19,637 nucleotides of DNA from JAKJBL01 sp964461335 (GTDB taxonomy: Bacteria; Bacillota; Clostridia; Christensenellales; CAG-138), in the NCBI GenBank assembly GCA_964461335.1, contig CAYWTY010000031.1:1-19637 (forward strand). The letters are read 5' to 3'. Each line of letters starts with the position of its first letter. The stretch's first letter is position 1. This document shows, one piece after another, positions 13,548-19,637 of this stretch. Under the pieces are notes generated by a model that worked only from the letters and a program-made list of their open reading frames with translations, did no database searches and was not told the origin of the DNA. The translations under genes were made by a program, and so were the position numbers.

Positions 13548-14819
13548 ATGCGGTATGATTCTTTGACCAAGCAGGAACTTGAAACCCTCTATCAGCAGGA
13601 ACAAAAAGCATATGCTGCCTGCAAAGCCAAAGGTTTAAAACTCGACATTTCCCGTGGGAAACCTGGCCGCGAGCAGCTTGACCTCTCCTTAGAGCTTTTG
13701 GGCAACCTTAAAAGCGCTGAAGATTGCATTGTGGATGGGTTCGATGTTCGTAACTATGGAATCCTTGATGGCATTCCGTCCTGCAAAAAACTATTTGCAC
13801 AAATTCTCGGTGTGGATGAGGCACAAATATTCCTTGGTGGCAATGCAAGCCTGCAACTGATGTACGATACAATAGCAAAAGCTTACACCCACGGCCTGCT
13901 GCATAGCCAAAAGCCTTGGAGTCAACTTGATAATGTTAAATTTCTTTGCCCTGTTCCAGGCTATGACAGGCATTTTGGAATATCCGAAACTTTTGATATG
14001 GAAATGATCTCAATTCAAATGAATGACGATGGGCCTGACATTGAGGCAATTGAAGAAGCAATTAAAGACCCAAGCGTTAAAGGCATTTGGTGTGTGCCAA
14101 AATATTCTAACCCACAAGGAATTGTATATTCTGATGAAGTAATTTCAAGGCTTGCCTCGCTTCGCCCTGCAGCCGCTGATTTTATAATAATGTGGGATAA
14201 TGCGTATTGCATACACGAGTTTGATGGGCCATACACCCCAATAGCTAATATCCTTACCTTGGCGGAAAGCTATGGTAACGCGGATATGGTCTTTGAATTT
14301 GCATCTACCTCAAAAATCACAATGCCCGGAGCTGGAGTTGCAGTAATGGCATCTAGCAAGGCAAATATCGCCTACATGAAAAAGCTCCTCTCACTTCAAA
14401 CCATTAGTTACGATAAAGTGAACCAGCTGCGCCATGTACGTTTTCTTAAGGATATGGATAATGCACTTCTTCATATGAAGAAACATGCCGCCATACTAAA
14501 ACCAAGGTTTGAAGCAGTGCTTAGCGCGCTGAAAAAAGAGATTGAACCCTTGGGTATAGCAACATGGAATAAGCCTAAGGGAGGCTATTTTGTAAGTTTA
14601 GATACCCTTCCCGGCTGTGCAAAAAGAACATATGAACTTTGCCTTGGAGCAGGCCTTGTTATGACTACTGCAGGCGCAACACACCCCTATGGACGCGACC
14701 CGCAGGATGCAAATATCCGAATTGCTCCGAGCTTTCCGCCGATAAATGAGCTTGAGCAGGCGATAGATATCTTCTGTGTTTGCCTTAAACTTGCAACACT
14801 TGAGAAACTGCTTCAATAA
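13548..14819 (+). CDS. Class I aminotransferase, aspartate-type (Asp_aminotransf family)
   Basis: PLP-dependent transaminase of the family that includes the Corynebacterium-type aspartate aminotransferase (PF12897, formerly annotated MocR-like). Visible are LDISRGKPGREQLDLS at the N-terminus, GNASLQLMYD (phosphate-binding), WCVPKYSNPQG, MWDNAYCIHEF with the Asp and Tyr that hold PLP, FASTSKITMPGAG with the Schiff-base lysine K256, and NIRIAPSFPP with the carboxylate-binding Arg. At 423 aa it is full length. ATG at 13548 is preceded by GGAGGA. Cytoplasmic. Probably moves amino groups between aspartate or alanine and 2-oxoglutarate; exact substrate uncertain. It transcribes towards a hairpin at 14911-14951. 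Confidence 0.9.
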   Translation: MRYDSLTKQELETLYQQEQKAYAACKAKGLKLDISRGKPGREQLDLSLELLGNLKSAEDCIVDGFDVRNYGILDGIPSCKKLFAQILGVDEAQIFLGGNASLQLMYDTIAKAYTHGLLHSQKPWSQLDNVKFLCPVPGYDRHFGISETFDMEMISIQMNDDGPDIEAIEEAIKDPSVKGIWCVPKYSNPQGIVYSDEVISRLASLRPAAADFIIMWDNAYCIHEFDGPYTPIANILTLAESYGNADMVFEFASTSKITMPGAGVAVMASSKANIAYMKKLLSLQTISYDKVNQLRHVRFLKDMDNALLHMKKHAAILKPRFEAVLSALKKEIEPLGIATWNKPKGGYFVSLDTLPGCAKRTYELCLGAGLVMTTAGATHPYGRDPQDANIRIAPSFPPINELEQAIDIFCVCLKLATLEKLLQ

Positions 14820-14910
14820 TAAGCGGCTTTTACCATAGCTTTAAGCAACTGGCAGGGTTTAATAATTATTGAGGCTGATGAATTGCCTCTAATGCATAAA
14901 AAAACCGTAA

Positions 14911-14951
14911 TAAAGGCTTTTAAGGTTAGCTATTACCCTTGAAAGCCTTTA
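14911..14951. terminator. Hairpin between convergent genes
   Basis: A 15-bp stem: TAAAGGCTTTTAAGG (14911-14925) pairs with CCTTGAAAGCCTTTA (14937-14951), with one G-T pair. On the minus strand it is followed by TTACGGTTTTTTT, so it fits a terminator for the sirtuin operon. It may also serve the plus-strand aminotransferase, although the plus side lacks a T-run. Confidence 0.55.
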
Positions 14952-15040
14952 ACTTACCAAGCAATGGCCTTTCGCACTACTATTCTCAAGCTTACCATTA
15001 AGCCATTTTTGTGTTTTCAATGCTTAGTTTCGAGTGCATC

Positions 15041-15769
15041 TTAAGCATCAACACACTGACTAAGAACTTCCCCAATTGGGGCATTAATAATAAGATCCGC
15101 AAGTTCATCCATAGCAGTTGAGCTTTTATTTATAAGCACAATTTTACAGTTTGCATGGTGCATAAGCCCAGCAGCAGGATAAACAGAAAGCGAAGTCCCC
15201 CCAACAACAAAGAGGTCTGCACCTTTAATATATGAAATTGCGCTTTCAAGAACAGCAGTATTGAGTTCTTCACCATAAAGAACAACATCCGGTTTAATTA
15301 CTCCGCCGCACTCACAAAATGGAACTCCCTTTTGTTTAAGGATGTCGCTTAATGAATACTTCCTCTTGCAAATTATGCAGCTATTGCTAAGTGAGCTGCC
15401 ATGCAGTTCGAGCACATTTTTACTTCCTGCAAGTTGATGCAGCCCATCTATGTTTTGGGTGATAACAGCATCGAGCTTCCCTTGCATCTCTAACGCTGCA
15501 AGGGCTATATGCGCAGCATTCGGCTTTGCATGTTCATAAAGGAGCAACTCACGATAGTAGCTGAAAAACAAATCCGGATGAGCAGCAAAAAAGCCGCTGC
15601 TTAACAATGTTTCCGGCGGATAGCCATAGCTTTTAAGCGCTGTATATATGCCCCTTTCGCTTCTAAAATCAGGGATGCCGCTTTCAGTGCTCACCCCTGC
15701 GCCGCCTAAAAAGACAATATGCTTGCTTTCTTGCAAAAGCATTCTAAGGTCAGAAATCGCCTGTTTCAT
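15041..15769 (-). CDS. Sirtuin, NAD-dependent protein deacylase (SIR2)
   Basis: Removes acyl groups from protein lysines using NAD. Motifs are complete: GGAGVSTESGIPDFRS (22-37), TQNIDGLHQLAG with Q105, N106 and D108, catalytic H123 in LELHGS, a zinc site C131-x2-C134 ... C152-x-C154, and GTSLSVYPAAGL near the C-terminus. At 242 aa it is a typical bacterial class U/III sirtuin. AGGT lies 5 bases before ATG 15769. The gene starts 10 bases after the stop of the hydroxy-acid dehydrogenase gene, and its ribosome binding site overlaps that stop, so the two are co-transcribed. Whether the neighbouring enzyme is its substrate is unknown. Confidence 0.94.
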   Translation of the reverse strand: MKQAISDLRMLLQESKHIVFLGGAGVSTESGIPDFRSERGIYTALKSYGYPPETLLSSGFFAAHPDLFFSYYRELLLYEHAKPNAAHIALAALEMQGKLDAVITQNIDGLHQLAGSKNVLELHGSSLSNSCIICKRKYSLSDILKQKGVPFCECGGVIKPDVVLYGEELNTAVLESAISYIKGADLFVVGGTSLSVYPAAGLMHHANCKIVLINKSSTAMDELADLIINAPIGEVLSQCVDA

Positions 15770-15779
15770 GGTTTACCTG

Positions 15780-16793
15780 CTATACACCGTAGAGAATTCG
15801 GCTATCGATATCTGCCAAACTTCTACAACCTGTAAGAATCATGGCCTGTTTCAACTGCTCAGTGTAAGTATCTATAATTAGTTTAACGCCCTCTGCCCCG
15901 CCTCCGTATACTCCCCAACATAAAGGCCTGCCGACAAGGACTCCTTTTGCTCCCAAGGCTAAATATTTTAGTATATCCACACCTGAGCGCACCGCTCCAT
16001 CCGCAAGTATAACAATGTCTTCTCCAACAGCTTTTGCAATTTCAGGAAGAACCTCTGCAACACCTGGAGTGCCGTCAAGTACTCTGCCGCCATGGTTGCT
16101 CACTACAATACAATCCACACCTGCATCACGGCAGCGCAGCGCATCATCCGATGTCATTATCCCCTTAATAATGAAAGGGCTTGAAGGCATGAACGAGCGA
16201 ATCTCCTTAAGCTCCTCAATAGTCTTTGGGCCTACAGGATAGCCGAGCTTCTTAAGCTGAAGGATTCCCGCACCATCAAGATCCATGCCGAATGCAACAG
16301 CGCCTGCATCTTTTCCCCACTGGAACCGCAGGCGTACATTTTCGCTATCATAATGAGGCTTGCTAATTACCACACCTGCGCCTACCTCGGCTATTGCTTT
16401 GCAGCCATTCATAAAGAACTCTTCTTGAGCCGGGTCGCCCACCCAGCCAAGCCCGCCTGCCTGAGTTGTTCCTTTAAGAAGTGATACCTCAAATTCAAGG
16501 TCATCTATCGGCCCACAGTTATTATTAGGGCTAGCCATAGGGCCATTCATTATTGGCGTGCTAAGGCTTGAGCCAAAAAAGTTGAAATGTGTATCAGGGT
16601 CATTACAATCATGCACTACGCGCATATTTAACCGCACATCGGATAGAGCGCGTGAGTTTGCATTAAACGATGAGCCTGTGATTGAGCCGCCCATACCGGG
16701 CATCTTCCCTGCACAAGCCTTTCCATCGCACACTTGGCATAAACTGCAGAACCCTTTCATGCGCAAGCGGGCTGTATCGCGTAAAGTCTTCAT
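15780..16793 (-). CDS. FMN-dependent alpha-hydroxy-acid dehydrogenase
   Basis: A (beta/alpha)8 FMN enzyme of the glycolate/lactate oxidase family. FIIKGIM holds the FMN lysine, CIVVSNHGGRVLDG the catalytic His and substrate Arg, and ILADGAVRSGVDILKYLALGAKGVLVGRP the phosphate-binding loop. The clostridial type of N-terminus is present: CSLCQVCDGKAC followed by AGKMPGMGG, a Cx2Cx2Cx4C group not found in classical members. The ATG at 16793 gives 337 aa. In-frame TTG 16799 (AAGG about 11 bases upstream) and GTG 16811 are alternatives, so the start is uncertain. Probably oxidises lactate or a similar 2-hydroxy acid; electron acceptor unknown. First gene of a two-gene operon with the sirtuin. Confidence 0.88.
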   Translation of the reverse strand: MKTLRDTARLRMKGFCSLCQVCDGKACAGKMPGMGGSITGSSFNANSRALSDVRLNMRVVHDCNDPDTHFNFFGSSLSTPIMNGPMASPNNNCGPIDDLEFEVSLLKGTTQAGGLGWVGDPAQEEFFMNGCKAIAEVGAGVVISKPHYDSENVRLRFQWGKDAGAVAFGMDLDGAGILQLKKLGYPVGPKTIEELKEIRSFMPSSPFIIKGIMTSDDALRCRDAGVDCIVVSNHGGRVLDGTPGVAEVLPEIAKAVGEDIVILADGAVRSGVDILKYLALGAKGVLVGRPLCWGVYGGGAEGVKLIIDTYTEQLKQAMILTGCRSLADIDSRILYGV

Positions 16794-16834
16794 TTCCAAT
16801 ATAATCAGCACCTTTCCAAATGTATCTTTATATT

Positions 16835-16863
16835 AGTATAGTATAATAATCATGAGCCAACAA
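16835..16863 (-). promoter_or_regulatory. Promoter of hydroxy-acid dehydrogenase/sirtuin operon
   Basis: Minus strand: TTGTTG (16863-16858), 17-base spacer, TATACT (16840-16835). A second TATACT overlaps at 16845-16840. The inverted repeat GAGCCA-ACAA-TGGCTC (16854-16869) covers the -35 and could be an operator. Confidence 0.5.
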
Positions 16864-16879
16864 TGGCTCTTGGGTATCC

Positions 16880-16910
16880 TTGCAAATAGATAGTAAGTTC
16901 ATGCTATAAT
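16880..16910 (+). promoter_or_regulatory. Promoter of sigma-factor operon
   Basis: TATAAT at 16905-16910 with extended -10 TGC before it; TTGCAA at 16880-16885 is 19 bases upstream, a long spacer. It is divergent from the dehydrogenase promoter. An additional promoter read by the ECF sigma itself was not identified. Confidence 0.5.
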
Positions 16911-16996
16911 TTATATATTAAAACGGCGAATATCAAGTGATTTTTCCTGTCTATATAGATAAGGGCACTTAACTTCACAACGAGAGGAGGAGCGCA

Positions 16997-17554
16997 GTGG
17001 AAGATCATGAAATCATCAACCTTTATTGGAAACGAGATGAAGCAGCAATTCAGGAAACGAACTATAAATACGGCAAATTTTGTCATAGCATTGCTATTAA
17101 CATCCTTACAGTTCCCGAGGATGCTGAGGAATGCGTAAGCGATACCTATCATAAAGCATGGAATACTATCCCACCAGAGAAACCCATAGCTTTTCGGGCA
17201 TGGCTGGGCAGGATTGTACGCAACCTTTCAATCAACCGATGGAATCATAATCGGGCACAAAAACGATATGCAGGTATGGAAATACTTCTGTCTGAGCTGT
17301 CTGACTGCATTCCCGATACCGAAACCACGGAGGAAATATTGGAGGCACAGATTCTGTCAGGGTACATAAGTGACTGGCTGGATACCCTTCCTGATATGGA
17401 GCGGCTGCTTTTTATACGCAGATACTGGAATGGTGAGGAGCTGAAACAGTTGGCTTCCATCATAGACACTACTCCAAATAAGTTGGCCGGACGAATGTTT
17501 CGTCTGCGTAAAAGTCTTAGTGCCTATTTAACAGAGAAAGGGGTGGCAATATGA
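16997..17554 (+). CDS. ECF-type RNA polymerase sigma factor
   Basis: Sigma-70 family factor of the extracytoplasmic-function type. Region 2 covers residues 1 to about 80 (DAEECVSDTYHKAWNTIPP; FRAWLGRIVRNLSINRW). Region 4 lies at about 125-180 (LPDMERLLFIRRYWNGEELKQLASIIDTTPNKLAGRMFRLRKSL). At 185 aa it is normal. The start is GTG 16997, with GGAGGAG 9 bases upstream. It overlaps the next gene by 4 bases (ATGA), the usual arrangement for a sigma factor and its membrane regulator. It should direct RNA polymerase to its own operon and others in response to a cell-surface signal; the signal is unknown. Confidence 0.92.
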   Translation: MEDHEIINLYWKRDEAAIQETNYKYGKFCHSIAINILTVPEDAEECVSDTYHKAWNTIPPEKPIAFRAWLGRIVRNLSINRWNHNRAQKRYAGMEILLSELSDCIPDTETTEEILEAQILSGYISDWLDTLPDMERLLFIRRYWNGEELKQLASIIDTTPNKLAGRMFRLRKSLSAYLTEKGVAI

Positions 17555-19095
17555 GCATGGAGCGTGAGAAAAAACTATTTGATGCGATCACAGGGATTCG
17601 GGACGATCTTGTGGAACAGGCGCAGAATACAAAACCAAAAGTGAAACGGTCTAAGTGGCAGGCATGGGGGACAATTGCCGCTTGTGCAGTATTGGTTGTT
17701 GGTATTGGAGGTATCATGTTATGGCAAAATCTCCTGCCCTTTGGTGGCAGTAGCGGTGATGCAGGTTCGAGCGGAAAGGGCCACGGGGAAGGAAGTACAG
17801 TATTTATGTCCTATGCAGGACCGGTGTTTCCCCTTACCTTGTCCCAGCAAGATAGCCAGATTACAGCAGACCGTCATATCACGTATGATTTCTCCTTTGC
17901 TAATGAAGACTCCTTGCGTGTGTGGGGTGCAGGAGTGCAGGACAGCTATGTTCTCTCCAATCACTCCGGGCAGGAGCGCACAGTAAGCGTCCTTTACCCC
18001 TTCGCGGGAAGCTTTAACGAGCTTGCAGAGCAAATGCCCATGATCACAGTGGATGGCGGGGCGGTTTCCCCAGCATTGTATCCCGGCGGATACAGCGGGG
18101 GGTTCAAGGGGGTACATGGAGAAGATGATCCTGATGGCAGTTCGAACATTCTGCAACTTGACTCATGGGAAGGATACAAAACACTTTTGGAGGGCGGAAG
18201 CTATCAAGATAATGCCCTTTCACCCTACCCCAAGTTTGGTCAAACGGTGACGGTATACGAGTTTTCCGATTTCAAAGCGCCCCTTGACGAATATCAGGCG
18301 GCGACACAAGCGATCACCTTTACCATCAATCCCGAAAAAACGATGATTCTTCTCTACGGTTTTAATGGCGGAGAATATGGTGAGGATGGGCAACGACGAT
18401 TCAGCTACTTTGTGCCGAACGAAACACGCAGAGAGAGTAACGAAAAATATATCATTGTGATGGGTGACGACATCGGGGAGTACACCTTGCAGGGCTATAA
18501 AAACGGAGCCACCGAACAAGGCAACGAGCTGGATGGCGTATTCGCAACCGTCATACGGACGGAGCGGATTTTATCCGATGTGTTCAATGATGTTGTGGAT
18601 AATTTCCTTTCCGTGTATGGCGATGGCGAAGGATTTTCCGTACCTAATGAGGTGTTACTTGGTGCAGTATCCGAGTTTATGCTGGGGTACGGATTGCTCT
18701 CAGGCGCTGTGCGTGACCGATATGAGCTGGGTATGCTGGAGGATATTATCTCAGAGACCAAAAACCTTGACCGAGTATTTTATCTGGAAGTTCCTGTGTC
18801 CATCCCTGCCGGTGGGAAGATTACTGTTACCGCTAATTTGCACAAAAAACCAAGCTTTGACTTTGCTTGCACAGGCTCTAAAAATGTAGGTGTCCAGGGC
18901 TATGATATGGTTACACGTCTGGGAAGCAAACTGCATTTTGAGTCAGTTACTGCCGAGATAACAAGCATAAAGAATATTGAAATTATTCGCCAGAACTTTG
19001 GATTTGATCCTTCAGCTGGTGTAACAAAAGTTACCCTTGATCCCTATACCCCACATTTTTATCTGGAGATTAGGACGGTGGATAAAAGTGATTAG
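17551..19095 (+). CDS. Membrane-anchored anti-sigma-like protein
   Basis: A 514-aa protein with a cytoplasmic N-terminus of about 37 charged residues, one transmembrane helix at about 38-58 (WGTIAACAVLVVGIGGIMLW), a Gly/Ser-rich linker (GGSSGDAGSSGKGHGEG), and a large outer part without a recognised domain. Overlap with the sigma gene (ATGA) and the topology fit a regulator of the sigma factor. The short N-terminus lacks the zinc HCC motif of ZAS anti-sigma factors. The outer part has mixed beta-type sequence and a late segment VPVSIPAGGKITVTANLHKKP like those in clostridial membrane proteins encoded beside sigma factors. No lipobox. Anti-sigma role is inferred from context. Confidence 0.7.
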   Translation: MSMEREKKLFDAITGIRDDLVEQAQNTKPKVKRSKWQAWGTIAACAVLVVGIGGIMLWQNLLPFGGSSGDAGSSGKGHGEGSTVFMSYAGPVFPLTLSQQDSQITADRHITYDFSFANEDSLRVWGAGVQDSYVLSNHSGQERTVSVLYPFAGSFNELAEQMPMITVDGGAVSPALYPGGYSGGFKGVHGEDDPDGSSNILQLDSWEGYKTLLEGGSYQDNALSPYPKFGQTVTVYEFSDFKAPLDEYQAATQAITFTINPEKTMILLYGFNGGEYGEDGQRRFSYFVPNETRRESNEKYIIVMGDDIGEYTLQGYKNGATEQGNELDGVFATVIRTERILSDVFNDVVDNFLSVYGDGEGFSVPNEVLLGAVSEFMLGYGLLSGAVRDRYELGMLEDIISETKNLDRVFYLEVPVSIPAGGKITVTANLHKKPSFDFACTGSKNVGVQGYDMVTRLGSKLHFESVTAEITSIKNIEIIRQNFGFDPSAGVTKVTLDPYTPHFYLEIRTVDKSD

Positions 19096-19507
19096 ACACA
19101 AAAGTCGCATTATTTTAGCTTGTGCCCTTATGATGATTGTGGTAAGTTTGCTATACATCAAGCCTTGGGGCACAAGACCATTTAAAGATTTAACGGTAAA
19201 GAAAATTTCCAGCATCTCTGTAATGCTGGGGCCGCCCGGTGTTGATATTCCGTTAAGCGATAAGCAGGTCGAGGAGTGCGTTTCGTTGCTTCGGCAGGTG
19301 GTGGTATACCATCGTAAAGGTAACTTTATGGACAACCGTACCACTGGGCAGGTTGTCAGGATTACAATAATAGACACCTCAAATCGCGAGATGGTTATCA
19401 GCTTCTTTGGGAACATCAGCGTTACCGTAGATGGCGTAAAGTATAAAGTGAAGTATGAAGAGAGCGAGATGCTTAATTCCTTTGCTAATTCCTTATACGA
19501 ACCATAA
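19088..19507 (+). CDS. Small membrane-anchored protein of sigma operon
   Basis: 139 aa from the GTG at 19088, which overlaps the stop of the preceding gene by 8 bases and has AGGACGG about 9 bases upstream. The longer frame from 19037 lies inside the anti-sigma-like gene and is rejected. N-terminal basic residues (IRHKSR) and one hydrophobic helix at about 8-24 precede an outer domain of about 110 residues (KKISSISVMLGPPGVDIPLSDKQV...; TTGQVVRITIIDTSNREMVISFFG). Family not recognised. It is probably an accessory sensor or inhibitor of the same sigma system, by operon position only. Confidence 0.7.
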   Translation: MIRHKSRIILACALMMIVVSLLYIKPWGTRPFKDLTVKKISSISVMLGPPGVDIPLSDKQVEECVSLLRQVVVYHRKGNFMDNRTTGQVVRITIIDTSNREMVISFFGNISVTVDGVKYKVKYEESEMLNSFANSLYEP

Positions 19508-19525
19508 ACCTGAACAAAACAAATT

Positions 19526-19563
19526 GAGCCGTTGCATCTTTGTTTTGATGCAACGGCTCTTTA
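19526..19563 (+). terminator. Rho-independent terminator of sigma operon
   Basis: A perfect 13-bp stem, GAGCCGTTGCATC (19526-19538) with GATGCAACGGCTC (19547-19559), and an 8-base loop, followed by TTTA. On the minus strand the stem is followed by AATTTGTTTTGTTC, so it can also serve the converging gene to the right. Confidence 0.8.
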
Positions 19564-19567
19564 GTGC

Positions 19568-19636
19568 CTACATCCCCAAAATAGTCCAAATATAGAGCGG
19601 TGCCGTCAAGGTAAACACGAGGCATGCGAACAGAAT
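19568..19636 (-). CDS. C-terminus of a membrane protein (partial)
   Basis: On the minus strand the frame from the right edge encodes 22 residues, ILFACLVFTLTAPLYIWTIL then GM, and ends in TAG at 19570-19568. It is wholly hydrophobic, so it is probably the last transmembrane helix of a transporter. It is convergent with the sigma operon and shares the terminator hairpin. Too short to assign. Confidence 0.5.
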   Translation of the reverse strand: MLFACLVFTLTAPLYIWTILGM

Positions 19637-19637
19637 C

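Noticed and set aside
1..19637. CRISPR array, tRNA or rRNA genes
   Set aside because: No regularly spaced repeats of 25-40 bases and no tRNA or rRNA-like sequence were seen on reading both strands.

Overview
The window reads as an anaerobic, low-to-medium GC Firmicute, most likely a clostridial gut or sediment lineage. The gene content points that way: ferredoxin-type and molybdopterin enzymes, an ECF-type vitamin/metal transporter S component, TRAP transport, a clostridial-style sigma/anti-sigma operon, AGGAGG-type ribosome binding sites, and an IS3-family element. Lineage is an inference; no rRNA or tRNA is present.

Layout. 1-3155 is a decayed accessory patch. A DUF499-type ATPase gene of defence-island type survives only as a frameshifted, stop-containing, internally deleted pseudogene. 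A 100-bp left-end relic of an IS precedes it and an intact 1430-bp IS3-family copy follows it. The intact copy has 3-bp target duplications and split halves of a consensus promoter at its two tips. 3156-8921 (minus strand) is a molybdenum/tungsten-enzyme cluster: the C-terminal part of an FAD/NAD reductase, a 718-aa molybdopterin oxidoreductase, a four-cluster ferredoxin subunit, an intergenic region with a hairpin-rich leader, an ECF S component, a membrane-anchored SUOX-like protein, a THEP1-like NTPase and mobA. At 8921/8922 the FAD reductase and a plus-strand TRAP DctM gene are both cut at their 5' sides and joined head to head. This is a rearrangement breakpoint or an assembly joint. A tautomerase follows DctM.

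10188-11769 is a prophage or integrative-element graveyard: a fused phage replication protein on the minus strand and the C-terminal remnant of a tyrosine recombinase on the plus strand. From 11770 the window returns to housekeeping and metabolic genes: adenine deaminase, a class I aspartate-type aminotransferase, then on the minus strand an FMN-dependent alpha-hydroxy-acid dehydrogenase followed by a sirtuin. Last comes a plus-strand three-gene operon (ECF sigma factor, membrane-anchored anti-sigma-like protein, small membrane-anchored protein) ending in a strong terminator. The last 70 bases hold the hydrophobic C-terminus of a converging membrane protein.

How the genes work together. The FAD reductase, catalytic subunit and FeS subunit overlap or abut, so they would form one soluble NAD(P)H-to-substrate reductase; no Tat signal or membrane anchor is seen. 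MobA supplies guanylated cofactor. The ECF S, SUOX-like and NTPase genes look like a co-translated accessory module. The best candidates for something undescribed are this accessory module with its leader RNA, and the Mo/W enzyme of unknown substrate.
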